Shown: positions 8,121-17,946 of the stretch, piece by piece
Numbering within the stretch: the first letter of the stretch is position 1
Layout: every line of letters begins with the position of its first letter
NCBI RefSeq assembly: GCF_017744135.1
Contig: NZ_JAGHQU010000007.1
Coordinates: forward strand, 153,308 to 217,307
Reading direction: 5' to 3'
Length of the DNA stretch: 64,000 nt
Source of the DNA: Endozoicomonas sp. G2_2
Lineage (GTDB): Bacteria > Pseudomonadota > Gammaproteobacteria > Nevskiales > Salinisphaeraceae
Made by a program: the position numbers and the translations under genes
The notes under the pieces: model-generated
What the model saw: the letters and a program-made list of their open reading frames with translations, nothing else
What the model was told of the DNA's origin: nothing
The model's database searches: none

Positions 8121-9488
8121 ATGGAACTTGCCAACAAGGCCACCCGCATCCGCCTGTTCGACTTCAAGTCGGTACAGATGCGCGCCTTCCATATGAGCTG
8201 GCTGGCTTTTCATCTGTGTTTCTTTGGCTGGTTCGGCATCGCGCCGCTGATGGCCGTGGTGCGCGAGGACCTGAACCTCGACAAGTCGATGGTCGGCTCG
8301 ACCATCATCGCCTCGGTGGCGATCACGGTGCTGGTGCGCCTGCTCATCGGCCCGCTGTGCGACAAGTTCGGCCCGAGAAAGACTTATTCGACGCTGCTGA
8401 TTCTCGGCTCGATGCCGGTGATGTGCATCGGCTTTGCCGACAGCTTCGAAAGCTTTCTGATCGCGCGCCTTTGCATCGGCGCCATCGGTGCATCCTTCGT
8501 GATCACCCAGTACCACACGGCCGTGATGTTCGCGCCCAATATCGTGGGCACCGCGAATGCCACCACTGCCGGCTGGGGCAATCTCGGCGGCGGTACCACC
8601 CAGATCGTCATGCCGCTGGTTTTTGCAGCGATCGTGTCGCTGGGCGTGAGCGAGGCGGTGGGCTGGCGCCTGGCCATGGTCGTGCCCGGCATCATGCTGT
8701 TCCTGCTCGGCCTGGCCTACCTGAAGTTCACCCAGGATGCGCCGGACGGCAATTATTCGGATCTGCGCGCCGCCGGCAAGATCCCGCCGGCGGACCGTGA
8801 GAACGGCGGCATGGCCAGCTTCAAGAAGGCGGCCTCCGACTATCGCGTCTGGGCGTTGTTCGTGGTCTATGCCGGCTGTTTCGGCGTCGAGCTGACGATC
8901 AACAACGTTGCCGCGATCTACTTCTTCGACAACTTCGACGTCAATCTGGAAACCGCCGGCCTCATCGCCGGCCTGTTCGGGCTGATGAACATCTTCGCCC
9001 GCACCATGGGCGGCTTCTTCTCCGATCTGTCGGCCCGTTATATGGGCCTGACCGGGCGCGTGCGCTTCCTGTTTCTCGCCATGTTCATCGAGGGCATCGC
9101 GCTGGTGGCCTTTTCGCAGATGGAAGTGCTGGCCACCGCGATCGCCACCATGATCGTGTTCAGTCTGTTCGTGCAGATGTCCGAGGGCGCGACCTTCGGC
9201 ATCGTGCCGTTCATGAACAAGAAGGCGCTGGGCGGGGTGAACGGCATCGTCGGCGCGGGCGGCAACGCGGGCGCGGTGCTCGCCGGCTTCCTGTTCAAGA
9301 GCGAATCGCTGTCCTACGGCCAGGGGCTGATGTTTCTCGGCTGTGCGGTGATGGTCTGCTCGTTCTTTGCCTTCTTCGTGCGCTTCTCGCCGGAGGTGCT
9401 GGCCGAGGAAAAAGCCGCTTTCGATTCCGCCTCTTCCGGCGACGACCCGATCAAGGCGCGCGGCGGCAACGAGCCGGAGCCAGCCTAG
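8121..9488 (+). CDS. narK: Nitrate/nitrite MFS transporter (NarK/NasA family)
   Basis: Inner-membrane major-facilitator protein that imports nitrate. The 455 residues form about 12 membrane helices. The family's glycine-rich nitrate signatures are present: AGWGNLGGGTTQ near residue 155 and GAGGNAGAVLAG near 375. The MFS loop GPLCDKFGPRKTY is near residue 75. The start is supported by GCAGGAG at 8104-8110. It is operonic, 48 bp after nasS and 13 bp before the FAD subunit. The name differs between species (narK, nasA, nrtP). Confidence 0.93.
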   Translation: MELANKATRIRLFDFKSVQMRAFHMSWLAFHLCFFGWFGIAPLMAVVREDLNLDKSMVGSTIIASVAITVLVRLLIGPLCDKFGPRKTYSTLLILGSMPVMCIGFADSFESFLIARLCIGAIGASFVITQYHTAVMFAPNIVGTANATTAGWGNLGGGTTQIVMPLVFAAIVSLGVSEAVGWRLAMVVPGIMLFLLGLAYLKFTQDAPDGNYSDLRAAGKIPPADRENGGMASFKKAASDYRVWALFVVYAGCFGVELTINNVAAIYFFDNFDVNLETAGLIAGLFGLMNIFARTMGGFFSDLSARYMGLTGRVRFLFLAMFIEGIALVAFSQMEVLATAIATMIVFSLFVQMSEGATFGIVPFMNKKALGGVNGIVGAGGNAGAVLAGFLFKSESLSYGQGLMFLGCAVMVCSFFAFFVRFSPEVLAEEKAAFDSASSGDDPIKARGGNEPEPA

Positions 9489-9501
9489 CCGGGGCACCGA
9501 G

Positions 9502-10767
9502 ATGAGCCAAACCACGCAACCCAAACTCGATCTGGTCGTGATCGGCAACGGCATGGCCGGGCTGCGCACGCTCGAGGAAGTGCTGGAGGCCGCACCGGAA
9601 CGCTACAACGTGACGGTGTTCGGCGCCGAGCCGCATGTCAGCTACAACCGCATCATGCTTTCGCCGGTGCTCGCGGGCGACAAGGCGTTCGAGGAGATCG
9701 AAACCCACGGCCGCGACTGGTACGAAGACAACGGGATAACGCTCTACACCGGCGAGGCCGTGGTCGATATCGACCGGCGCCGTCGGATGGTCATCTCGGA
9801 TACCGGCCGCGAGATCGGCTACGACCGCCTGTTGCTCGCAACCGGCTCCACGCCGTTCATCCTGCCCGTGCCGGGCCACACGCTCGACGGCGTGATCAGC
9901 TTTCGCGATATCGGCGACGTGCATCGCATGGTCGAAGCCAGCGAAAAGGGCGGCAAGGCTGTAGTGATCGGCGGCGGGCTGCTGGGCCTCGAAGCCGCCT
10001 ACGGGCTGCACAAGCGCGGCATGGACGTGACCATCGTCCACCTCATGGACACGCTCATGGAGCGCCAGCTCGACCCCACCGCGGCCGATCTGCTTCAGTA
10101 TTCGCTCACCCAGCGCGGTCTGTCGTTTCGCATGGGCGCGAAGACCGCGGCCATCCTCGGCGACGAAGCCGGCCGTGTGACCGGCCTGCGCTTCGACGAT
10201 GCCGACGACTCCGAGATCGATGCCGATATCGTGGTCATGGCCGTGGGCATCCGCCCGAATGTCGAACTGGCGAAGACCGCCGGTCTGCACTGCGAGAAGG
10301 GCATCGTGGTCAACGACACGATGCAGACCTACGATCCGCGTATCTATGCGGTCGGCGAATGCGTCGAGCATCGCCATTCGGTCTATGGGCTGGTCGCGCC
10401 GCTTTGGGATCAGGCCAGCGTCTGTGCCAATCATCTGGCCTATCGCGGCCATACCCAGTACGAAGGCTCGGTGACCGCCACCCAGCTCAAGGTTACTGGC
10501 ATCGATGTCTATTCCGCCGGCGATTTTTCCGACGCCGAGGGCACCGAAACGCTGACGTTTTCCGATGTGCGCCGTGGTGTCTACAAGCGCATCGTGCTGC
10601 GCGACGATCGCATTGTCGGCGTCGTGCTCTATGGCGATACCCGCGACGGCGGCTGGTATTTCAAGCTTATGCGCGAGGGCGCGGACGTCTCGGCTTTTCG
10701 GGATCTGCTGCTGTTCGGTCAGGCCTATCTCCCCGACGCAAAACCCGTGGACGCGGAGGCTGCCTGA
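9502..10767 (+). CDS. nasB: FAD/NAD(P)H-dependent electron-transfer subunit of assimilatory nitrate reductase
   Basis: A 421-residue flavoprotein matching the N-terminal reductase part of NirB: FAD-binding VVIGNGMAGLRTLEEV (residues 12-27), LLLATGSTPFILPVPG, the NAD(P)-binding VVIGGGLLGLEAAYGL near 155-170, and the AVGECVEHRHSVYGLVAP block. It lacks the Fe-S/siroheme domains of NirB, so it should pass electrons from NAD(P)H to the molybdopterin subunit that follows. The stop overlaps the next ATG (ATGA), indicating translational coupling. The symbol follows the Klebsiella/Bacillus style and is tentative. Confidence 0.82.
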   Translation: MSQTTQPKLDLVVIGNGMAGLRTLEEVLEAAPERYNVTVFGAEPHVSYNRIMLSPVLAGDKAFEEIETHGRDWYEDNGITLYTGEAVVDIDRRRRMVISDTGREIGYDRLLLATGSTPFILPVPGHTLDGVISFRDIGDVHRMVEASEKGGKAVVIGGGLLGLEAAYGLHKRGMDVTIVHLMDTLMERQLDPTAADLLQYSLTQRGLSFRMGAKTAAILGDEAGRVTGLRFDDADDSEIDADIVVMAVGIRPNVELAKTAGLHCEKGIVVNDTMQTYDPRIYAVGECVEHRHSVYGLVAPLWDQASVCANHLAYRGHTQYEGSVTATQLKVTGIDVYSAGDFSDAEGTETLTFSDVRRGVYKRIVLRDDRIVGVVLYGDTRDGGWYFKLMREGADVSAFRDLLLFGQAYLPDAKPVDAEAA

Positions 10768-13442
10768 TGAACGCGGTGACCACACGCACCACCTGTCCCT
10801 ACTGCGGCGTGGGCTGCGGCGTGAATGCCGTGGTCGATAACGATGCGGTCAGCGTGGCCGGCGATACCGCGCATCCCTCGAATCTCGGCAGCCTGTGCTC
10901 GAAAGGCACGGCACTGGCGGACACCGTAGGGCTGCAAGGCCGATTGCTGCATCCGGTGGTCGACGGCCGGCGGGCGAGCTGGGGCGACGCGCTGGACGAA
11001 GTCGCCGCCCGCTTCGGTGCGATCATCGCCGAACACGGCCCGGACGCTGTGGCCTTCTATGTCTCCGGCCAGCTGCTCACCGAGGACTACTACGTCGCCA
11101 ACAAGCTGATGAAGGGCTATATCGGCTCGGCGAATATCGATACCAACTCGCGGCTGTGCATGTCCTCGGCAGTGGCCGGCCACAAGCGCGGCTTCGGCGA
11201 GGACGTGGTGCCCGGCTGCTACGAGGATCTCGAAGTAGCCGACCTCGTCGTGCTGGTTGGTTCCAACACGGCCTGGTGCCATCCGGTGGTCTATCAGCGC
11301 ATCGTCGCCGCCCAAGAAAACAATCCGAACAAGAAACGGGTAGTGATCGATCCGCGTCGTACCGCCACTGCCGAAGGGGCGGACCTGCATTTGCCCATAG
11401 CGCCCGGCACAGACGTGCATCTGTTCAACGGCCTGCTGGCCTTCCTCGCCGAAAACGGCTTCGATAGCGATCTGCCGGGTGCGCGGGACGCCGTGGCCGA
11501 AGCGCGGCAGATGGGCGATCTCGAAGACGTCGCCGAAGCCTGCGGCGTGGACGCCGATACCCTCAAGGCCTTCTTCGAGCTGTTCGCGCAGACCGAACGC
11601 ACGGTCACGGTCTTCTCCCAGGGCGTGAACCAGTCCTCGGCGGGCACCGCCAAGGTCAACGCCATTCTCAACTGCCATCTGCTCACCGAGCGCATCGGCA
11701 AGCCGGGCGCCTGCCCGTTCTCGATCACCGGCCAGCCGAATGCCATGGGCGGCCGCGAGGTCGGCGGCCTGTCGAGCACGCTGGCCGCGCATATGGGCTT
11801 CGACGCGGCCGAGCGCGTACAGCGGTTCTGGGATTCGCCGGCGATCGCCGACAAGCCGGGCCTGAAGGCGGTGGAACTGTTCGAGGCGATCGAGGCCGGG
11901 CAGGTGAAAGCGGTCTGGATCATGGCCACCAATCCGCTGGTCAGCCTGCCGGACGCGGACCGCGCCAAACGGGCGCTGGAGGCCTGCGAGTTCGTAGCGG
12001 TCTCGGACTGCATGCGCCATACCGATACCGTCGACCGGGCCCACGTATTGCTGCCGGCCGCGGCCTGGGCGGAAAAGAGCGGCACGGTCACCAACTCCGA
12101 ACGCATCATCTCGCGCCAGCGCGACTTTCTGCCCATGCCGGGCGAGGCGAAGCCGGACTGGTGGATCGTCTGCGAAGTCGCGCGCCGGATGGGTTTCGGC
12201 ACGGGTTTCGATTTCGACAGCGCGGCCGCGATCTTTCGCGAGCATGCCGCGCTCACCGTGTTCGAAAACAACGGCGAGCGCGTACTCAATCTCGAAGGGC
12301 TCGCGGATCTGTCGGATGCCGAATACGACACGCTCGAGCCGCTGCGTTGGCCGGTCTACAGCACCGAAGCGCTGCGCGCCGCGGGCGCGATGCCGGCGCG
12401 CACCGACAGCCGGCGCCTGTTCGCCGACGGTATCTATCCGACCGCGGACGGCAAGGCGCATCTGATCGCGGTCACGCCCCGCGGGCCGGCCAATGCCCTC
12501 AGCGATCAATGGCCGCTGGCGCTGAATACGGGCCGCGTGCGCGATCACTGGCACACGATGACGCGCACGGCCAAATCCGCGCGTTTGTCCGCGCATATTC
12601 CGGAGCCGTTCGTGGAAATTCATCCGCGTGATGCCGAACGCTTCGGCGTGATCGATGGGGCGATCGCTACCGTTTCGACCGCGCTGGGCAAAGCGCATGT
12701 GCGAACGATCGTCAGCGATGGCCAGCGTGAAGGCACGCTGTTCGTGCCCATGCACTGGAACGACCAGTTCGCTGCAAAGGCCCGTGTGGGTGCGCTCGCC
12801 AACCCGGCGGTCTGCCCGATCTCCGGCGAGCCCGAGTTCAAGCACACGCCTGCCGCGATCGCACCGTTCGAGGCGGCCTGGCACGGCTTCATCCTCGCCA
12901 GCCGGCCGTTGCGGCTCAACGGTGAGGCGGGCATCGACTACTGGGTGAAGGTGCCGGGCGAGCGTTTCTACCGCTACGAGATCGCCGGTCTGCACACGCC
13001 TGACGATTGGGCCGCGACCGCGCGCGGCTGGATCGGCGTGGGTGCACGCAGCGCCGACTGGGTAGAGGCCCACGACGAGGCGGCCGGGCGCTACCGGGCC
13101 GCTCATTTCGACGCCGGCCATATCGAGGCCTGCGTGTTCATCGCGCCAGAGCCGGCCGCACTTCCGGATCGCAGCTGGCTGGCCAGCCTGTTTACCGGCG
13201 AAGCGGTGGACGAGAGCGAACGCGCCGGTCTGCTTGCCGGCCGCCCGGCCGAGGCCAGCAAGGATGTCGGCCCGCAGATCTGCTCCTGTTTTGGCGTGGG
13301 TCGCAACACGATCCAGCGCGCGATCACCGAAGACGGCTTGGACAGCGTGGCCGCCGTAGGCGAAGCGCTGGATGCCGGTACCAACTGCGGTTCCTGCAAG
13401 CCCGAGATCGCCGCGCTCATCGACGCGCACGCCGGCGAATGA
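10767..13442 (+). CDS. nasA: Assimilatory nitrate reductase, molybdopterin catalytic subunit with C-terminal BFD-like [2Fe-2S] domain
   Basis: Cytoplasmic enzyme reducing nitrate to nitrite, 891 residues. The N-terminal CPYCGVGC...LCSKG (residues about 10-46) binds a [4Fe-4S] cluster. A bis-MGD molybdopterin domain follows (NTNSRLCMSSAV near 127; GQPNAMGGREVG near 325) with the molydopterin-binding C-terminal barrel. The last 60 residues (QICSCFGVG...TNCGSCKPEI) are a BFD-like [2Fe-2S] domain, probably the entry point for electrons from the preceding FAD protein. It lacks a Tat signal, as expected for the assimilatory type. Start ATG overlaps the previous stop. Named nasA in Klebsiella and nasC in Bacillus. 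Confidence 0.93.
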   Translation: MNAVTTRTTCPYCGVGCGVNAVVDNDAVSVAGDTAHPSNLGSLCSKGTALADTVGLQGRLLHPVVDGRRASWGDALDEVAARFGAIIAEHGPDAVAFYVSGQLLTEDYYVANKLMKGYIGSANIDTNSRLCMSSAVAGHKRGFGEDVVPGCYEDLEVADLVVLVGSNTAWCHPVVYQRIVAAQENNPNKKRVVIDPRRTATAEGADLHLPIAPGTDVHLFNGLLAFLAENGFDSDLPGARDAVAEARQMGDLEDVAEACGVDADTLKAFFELFAQTERTVTVFSQGVNQSSAGTAKVNAILNCHLLTERIGKPGACPFSITGQPNAMGGREVGGLSSTLAAHMGFDAAERVQRFWDSPAIADKPGLKAVELFEAIEAGQVKAVWIMATNPLVSLPDADRAKRALEACEFVAVSDCMRHTDTVDRAHVLLPAAAWAEKSGTVTNSERIISRQRDFLPMPGEAKPDWWIVCEVARRMGFGTGFDFDSAAAIFREHAALTVFENNGERVLNLEGLADLSDAEYDTLEPLRWPVYSTEALRAAGAMPARTDSRRLFADGIYPTADGKAHLIAVTPRGPANALSDQWPLALNTGRVRDHWHTMTRTAKSARLSAHIPEPFVEIHPRDAERFGVIDGAIATVSTALGKAHVRTIVSDGQREGTLFVPMHWNDQFAAKARVGALANPAVCPISGEPEFKHTPAAIAPFEAAWHGFILASRPLRLNGEAGIDYWVKVPGERFYRYEIAGLHTPDDWAATARGWIGVGARSADWVEAHDEAAGRYRAAHFDAGHIEACVFIAPEPAALPDRSWLASLFTGEAVDESERAGLLAGRPAEASKDVGPQICSCFGVGRNTIQRAITEDGLDSVAAVGEALDAGTNCGSCKPEIAALIDAHAGE

Positions 13443-13491
13443 TTCATCCCGATTTCATCGACAACGGTTCGACAACACGGATCGACACACC

Positions 13492-15411
13492 ATGAGCACA
13501 CAGGATTTCGACGAAAGCCAGGAACGCTATCTCAAGGGCGTGACGGCCGGTCTGCATATCGCCCGCGGCGTGCCCGGCATGACCGGGCTGACCACCGGCA
13601 AGCGGCTGCGCCCGGACGATTTTCATACCCAGGCCCGTATTCGCGCCCAGGCCATGGGCGGCGAGCTGACCGGCCAGGAAGAAGCGAAGGCCGATCTCAA
13701 CCCCAACGACATGTGGAACGAGATGGTCCAGCTGGCAGACCTCGGCGAGTATCCGAAGGGCGGGGACGTGTTCCTGATGAAAGGCCGCGGCATGTTCTAT
13801 GTCGCCCCCAATCAGGACAGCTACATGTGCCGGCTGCGCATGCCCGGCGGGATCTTTTCGTCACACCAGTTCCGCGCGGTGGCAGATCTGGCCGACACCT
13901 ATGGCGGCAGCTATACCCACGTCACCACCCGCGCCAACCTGCAGATTCGCGAGATCGGCCCGAAGGATCCGGTCAACGTGCTCATGGGCCTGCAGGATGT
14001 CGGCATCATCAATCAGGGCAGCGGCGGCGACAACATCCGCAACATCACCGGCAGCCCGCTCGCAGGGATCGACCCGGATGAGTTGATCGACGTCACCCCG
14101 TACTGCCGGCAGATGCACCACCACATTCTCAATCACCGCGAGCTCTACGGTCTGCCGCGCAAGTTCAATATCGCGTTTGATGGCGGGGGGCGGATCAGCG
14201 CGCTGGAAGGCACCAACGATATCGGCTTCTCCGCCGTGCTGCCGAAGGCCGACGGGCCGCTGCCACGCCGGCCGTATTTCCGTATGGGGCTGGGCGGCAT
14301 TACCGGCCACAAGGACTTTGCCCGCGATACCGGCGTCATGCTCAAGCCCGAGGAATGCGTGGCCGTCGCCCATGCCGTGCTGCATGTCTTTCTTGCCAAC
14401 GGCGACCGCACCAGCCGTGACAAGGCACGCCTGAAATACGTGCTCGATCGCTGGGGCTTCGACAAGTTCATGCGCGAGGTACAGAAACAACTGCCGTTCA
14501 CGCTGCGCCGCTATCCGCTGTCGCGCTGCGAGAAACGCGCACCGGTAGACAAGGCCGGCCATGTCGGTATTCACGACCAGGTCGAAGGCAAGCAGTATGT
14601 CGGCATCGTGTTGCCGGTTGGCCGGCTGACTATTCCGCAGATGCACGGCCTGGCCGATCTTGCCGATCGCTATGCCGACGCGAAGATGCGCACCACGGTC
14701 TGGCAGAACCTCGTGCTGGGGAACGTGAAGAAGTCGGACATGAAGACGCTCGTGGCCGGGATCGAGAAGCTCGGCCTGCACGTAAACGCCAGCCCCGCGC
14801 GTACCGGCATGGTGGCCTGTACCGGAAGCTTCGGCTGCAAGTTCGCCAATGCCGAGACCAAGGGCAATGCGCTCAAGCTCGTCGATCATATCGAGGACAA
14901 GCTCGAGCTCGACGAGCCGCTGAATATCCATATGACGGGCTGCCCGAACTCCTGTGCCCAGCACTATGTCGGCGATATCGGCCTGCTCGGTGCGCGCGTG
15001 GCCGACCCGGACGCCGAGGACCCGGACGAAGCCGATCAGGTGGACGGTTTCCATGTCTATATCGGCGGCGGGTACGAGGACGAGGAAGGCATCGCCCGTG
15101 AGCTCGCGACATCGATTCCGGCCGTCCATCTGAATGCCTATCTCGAGAACCTGCTCGGCCTGTATCTGGACGAGCGCCACCAAGGCGAGCGGTTTGTCGC
15201 CTATGCCCGGCGCCAGGATATCGACGAGTTCAAACAGCGGATTGCCGAACGCTTGGAAAAGGCCGCGGCGGTCCAGCGTGAATCCGAGGAAAAGGCGTAC
15301 TCCGAAGCCGAGGCCAAAGCGGACACGCCGGAAAAAGCCAAGACCGCCCGCGACAAAGCCGCACAAGATGACTACGACCGGCAGCCCGCCCGGACCAAGA
15401 ACACCGCCTGA
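13492..15411 (+). CDS. nirA: Siroheme nitrite reductase (NirA family)
   Basis: Six-electron reduction of nitrite to ammonium. The 639 residues contain two ferredoxin-like half domains and the siroheme/[4Fe-4S] cysteines: CTGSFGC near residue 442 and GCPNSC near 483 (C-x5-C and C-x3-C), with TTRANLQIREIG in the first half. A charged, Lys/Glu/Ala-rich tail of about 60 residues extends beyond the core. NirA enzymes normally take electrons from ferredoxin. Here the next gene encodes an Fe-S/FAD/NADPH reductase that could be the donor. It is operonic, 49 bp behind the nitrate reductase gene. Confidence 0.92.
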   Translation: MSTQDFDESQERYLKGVTAGLHIARGVPGMTGLTTGKRLRPDDFHTQARIRAQAMGGELTGQEEAKADLNPNDMWNEMVQLADLGEYPKGGDVFLMKGRGMFYVAPNQDSYMCRLRMPGGIFSSHQFRAVADLADTYGGSYTHVTTRANLQIREIGPKDPVNVLMGLQDVGIINQGSGGDNIRNITGSPLAGIDPDELIDVTPYCRQMHHHILNHRELYGLPRKFNIAFDGGGRISALEGTNDIGFSAVLPKADGPLPRRPYFRMGLGGITGHKDFARDTGVMLKPEECVAVAHAVLHVFLANGDRTSRDKARLKYVLDRWGFDKFMREVQKQLPFTLRRYPLSRCEKRAPVDKAGHVGIHDQVEGKQYVGIVLPVGRLTIPQMHGLADLADRYADAKMRTTVWQNLVLGNVKKSDMKTLVAGIEKLGLHVNASPARTGMVACTGSFGCKFANAETKGNALKLVDHIEDKLELDEPLNIHMTGCPNSCAQHYVGDIGLLGARVADPDAEDPDEADQVDGFHVYIGGGYEDEEGIARELATSIPAVHLNAYLENLLGLYLDERHQGERFVAYARRQDIDEFKQRIAERLEKAAAVQRESEEKAYSEAEAKADTPEKAKTARDKAAQDDYDRQPARTKNTA

Positions 15412-15487
15412 GCCTGAATGGCTCAAGACACGCCCAACAGCCTTGCGCCGCGTCGCCCGAGCGCCGGCGTGCAGAACGAGGTAGCAC

Positions 15488-17053
15488 ATGCCCACACAAG
15501 TCGATCTGATTCCCGAGGACGCGCCGTTTCCGGCCGAGCAGCGCGAATGGCTCAACGGCCTGATCGCCGCGCTGGCCGGCTGGGAAGGCTCTCTCGGCGG
15601 CGCCGACCAGGGCGGCGGCGAGGCCAAGGAATCTTTTCCCTGGCACGACCCGGCCATGGAAATGGACGAGCGCATGGCACTGGCCGAGGACAAGCCGCAC
15701 GAGCGTCAGCTGATGGCCGCGATGGCCCAGCTCGACTGTGGACAGTGCGGCTATCTGTGCAAGACCTATGCAGAGGCCATCGCCTTCGAAGGAGAGGATC
15801 TCAACCGCTGCGTGCCCGGCGCGAAGGAGACCGAGCGTAAGCTCAAGGAGCTGGTCGCCGAGCACGAGGCCGACAAGCCGGCCGACGACGCCGAAGCGGA
15901 ACCGAAGCCCGAACCCAAGCCGAAGAAGAAAGGCCCGCTCGGCACGCGTGATAACCCCTACATGGCCAAGCTCAAGTCGAGCACACCGCTCAATGCCGAG
16001 GGCTCGACGAAGGATACGCGCCACGTGGTGATCGATCTCGGCGATTCGGGCATCGAATACGAGGCCGGGGATTCGATGGGCATCTTTCCCGAGAACGACC
16101 CGCGTACCGTCGATGCCATCCTCGCCGATATCGAGGCCTCCGGCGGCGAGAAGGTGAAGGCGCCGAGCGGCGAGAACAAGCTGCTGCGCCAGGTGCTGCT
16201 CAAGGAAGTGGATATCACCAAGCCCAGCGACGAAGTGATCGCGCTGCTGGCCGAATCCGCGGCGGATACCGAAGAGGCCGAAGACCTGCGCATGCTCTCC
16301 GAGCGTGGTGCCGAAGAAGGTCAGAGTCTGCTCGAGCTGCTGCGCGTTTACCCGAGCGCGCGGCCCGACGTGCAGAAGCTGGTGGACGAACTCGGTCCGC
16401 TGCAGCCACGGCTGTATTCCATCGCCTCATCCGCGCGCAAGCACCCGAACGAAATTCATACCACCGTGGCGGTGGTGAAAACCGCGGTCTACGGCCGCGG
16501 CTACAAGGGCGTGGCATCAACGTTCCTGGCCAAGCGCCTGTCGCGCAACGGTGAGGTGCCGGTCTATATCCAGCGTTCCGACGAGTTTCGCGTGAACGTC
16601 GATCCCGATCACCCGGCGATCATGATCGGCCCCGGTACCGGTATCGCGCCGTTCATCGCCTTTCTGCAGGAACGCGAGGCGCGCGGCGACGCCGGGCGCA
16701 ACTGGCTTTTCTTCGGCAACCCGGAAAGTGCCAAGGACCATATCTATCGCGAGCAGCTCGAACAATGGCGCAACAACGGGCTGATCAGCCGCCTGACGCT
16801 GGCCTTCTCGCGCGACCAGCAAGACAAGGTCTATGTCCAGAACCGCATGCGCGAACAGGCGCGCGAATTCTGGGCCTGGCTGGAGGCGGGCGCGGTGATC
16901 TATATCTGTGGCGACGCCGAGCGCATGGCCAAGGACGTGGACGCCGCGCTGCACGACATCGCGGCCGAGCAGGGCGGCATGAGCGAAGCCGAAGCCCGGC
17001 GCTATGTGGAAACGCTAGCCTCCGAGCATCGCTATCTGCGCGACGTGTATTGA
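15488..17053 (+). CDS. NADPH-dependent CysJ-like reductase with an N-terminal 4Fe-4S domain
   Basis: A 521-residue electron-transfer protein. Residues about 84-110 (CGQCGYLCKTYAEAI...RCVPG) match the short four-cysteine 4Fe-4S domain also found in RnfB. A Pro/Lys-rich hinge (about 130-150) follows, then a CysJ/cytochrome-P450-reductase-type FAD domain (RLYSIASS near 315) and NADP-binding domain (GPGTGIAPFIAFLQER near 375; YICGDAERMAKDV near 475; C-terminal YLRDVY). The flavodoxin (FMN) domain of CysJ is absent. Last gene of the nas operon, it probably supplies NADPH electrons to NirA; this role is inferred from position and domains. Confidence 0.85.
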   Translation: MPTQVDLIPEDAPFPAEQREWLNGLIAALAGWEGSLGGADQGGGEAKESFPWHDPAMEMDERMALAEDKPHERQLMAAMAQLDCGQCGYLCKTYAEAIAFEGEDLNRCVPGAKETERKLKELVAEHEADKPADDAEAEPKPEPKPKKKGPLGTRDNPYMAKLKSSTPLNAEGSTKDTRHVVIDLGDSGIEYEAGDSMGIFPENDPRTVDAILADIEASGGEKVKAPSGENKLLRQVLLKEVDITKPSDEVIALLAESAADTEEAEDLRMLSERGAEEGQSLLELLRVYPSARPDVQKLVDELGPLQPRLYSIASSARKHPNEIHTTVAVVKTAVYGRGYKGVASTFLAKRLSRNGEVPVYIQRSDEFRVNVDPDHPAIMIGPGTGIAPFIAFLQEREARGDAGRNWLFFGNPESAKDHIYREQLEQWRNNGLISRLTLAFSRDQQDKVYVQNRMREQAREFWAWLEAGAVIYICGDAERMAKDVDAALHDIAAEQGGMSEAEARRYVETLASEHRYLRDVY

Positions 17054-17060
17054 GCAGGGC

Positions 17061-17858
17061 TCAGCCTTCGATCTCGTATTCGACCGCCAGCCGCAGAGTG
17101 CGATTCGCGGCATCGTCGTCGAGACCGAACAGCAGCGCGAGCTGCCAGTTCAGGCGTGATTCCTCGCCGGTGGCCACGCTGCCGAACAGCGCCGGCCCGG
17201 CCCGATGACCGGGCGCGTAGTCGGGTGCATGCGGATAGGCTGAATCGTCTTCGTCTTCTTCATCGAGGAATTCGTGCTCGCCAAAGCCCTGCACGCCCAG
17301 GTCGAAAGGCCCTGAAGTGGGTGTCCAGCGCGCCTGCCAGCCGTAGCTCAGGCCGACATCGGGCTCGTGCACCATCGCGCGGTCCATGAAGACGTTTGCG
17401 TTGAACAGCCAGGCGCCGTGTTGCTTCTCGAACACCGGCCCGATCACCAGCTCGTCCTCGGCGTTATCGATCGTGCCGATCTCGTACGAGAGAAATATGC
17501 CGACGTCCGGCCATACGCCGTGGCCGTTGCCGGGCAAAGCGAACACGTTCTCGATCTGAATCTGGTGCAGATGCGTGGCCGAGCGCGGGCCGTTCACGAG
17601 TACTGGCGACACGCTGGCACGCCAGAAATCGGTCGGGCTGTACCCGATCTCGATACGGGTTTCATGCGTGGCGTTGGCGCCGTCGCTATTGCCGTTCAAA
17701 TCGTAGTAGCGCGCCTCGATCTCGAATTCGCCCGTTTCGACCTGTGGCGAGTAGATTTCGTCGTCAGGGCCGACGTCGGCGATGCCCGAGCCCGCGGTCG
17801 CCAGGCAGGCAACAGCGCCCAGCAGCCGCGCCACATGGCGCGTCGTTGCGGTATTCAC
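17061..17858 (-). CDS. Secreted outer-membrane-type protein of unknown function
   Basis: A 265-residue protein with a cleavable signal peptide (MNTATTRHVARLLGAVACLATAGSGIA, cut near residue 27). Alternating hydrophobic/polar strands rich in aromatic residues end in LRLAVEYEIEG. This pattern suggests a small beta-barrel or barrel-like periplasmic protein. An acidic loop (DEEDEDDSAYPHAPDY, near 205-220) could bind cations. The stop is 7 bp from the convergent nas operon end. I do not recognise a named family; resemblance to copper-resistance CopB-like barrels is only general. Confidence 0.6.
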   Translation of the reverse strand: MNTATTRHVARLLGAVACLATAGSGIADVGPDDEIYSPQVETGEFEIEARYYDLNGNSDGANATHETRIEIGYSPTDFWRASVSPVLVNGPRSATHLHQIQIENVFALPGNGHGVWPDVGIFLSYEIGTIDNAEDELVIGPVFEKQHGAWLFNANVFMDRAMVHEPDVGLSYGWQARWTPTSGPFDLGVQGFGEHEFLDEEDEDDSAYPHAPDYAPGHRAGPALFGSVATGEESRLNWQLALLFGLDDDAANRTLRLAVEYEIEG

Positions 17859-17946
17859 GATGTTTTTCTTGTGTGATTCTCCCCGTTGGCATAGTGCTTG
17901 TGGGGGCTGCGCGGGCGCAACGTGCCGGCGTTGACCGGAAATTGCC

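Noticed and set aside
10725..13430. 901-residue open frame antisense to the nitrate reductase gene
   Set aside because: Mirror frame of a high-GC coding region. It is rich in Arg/His/Gly with no family features, and the plus-strand gene is certain.
13861..15693. 610-residue open frame antisense to nirA
   Set aside because: Same reason; it has no start signal or domain, and nirA is certain.
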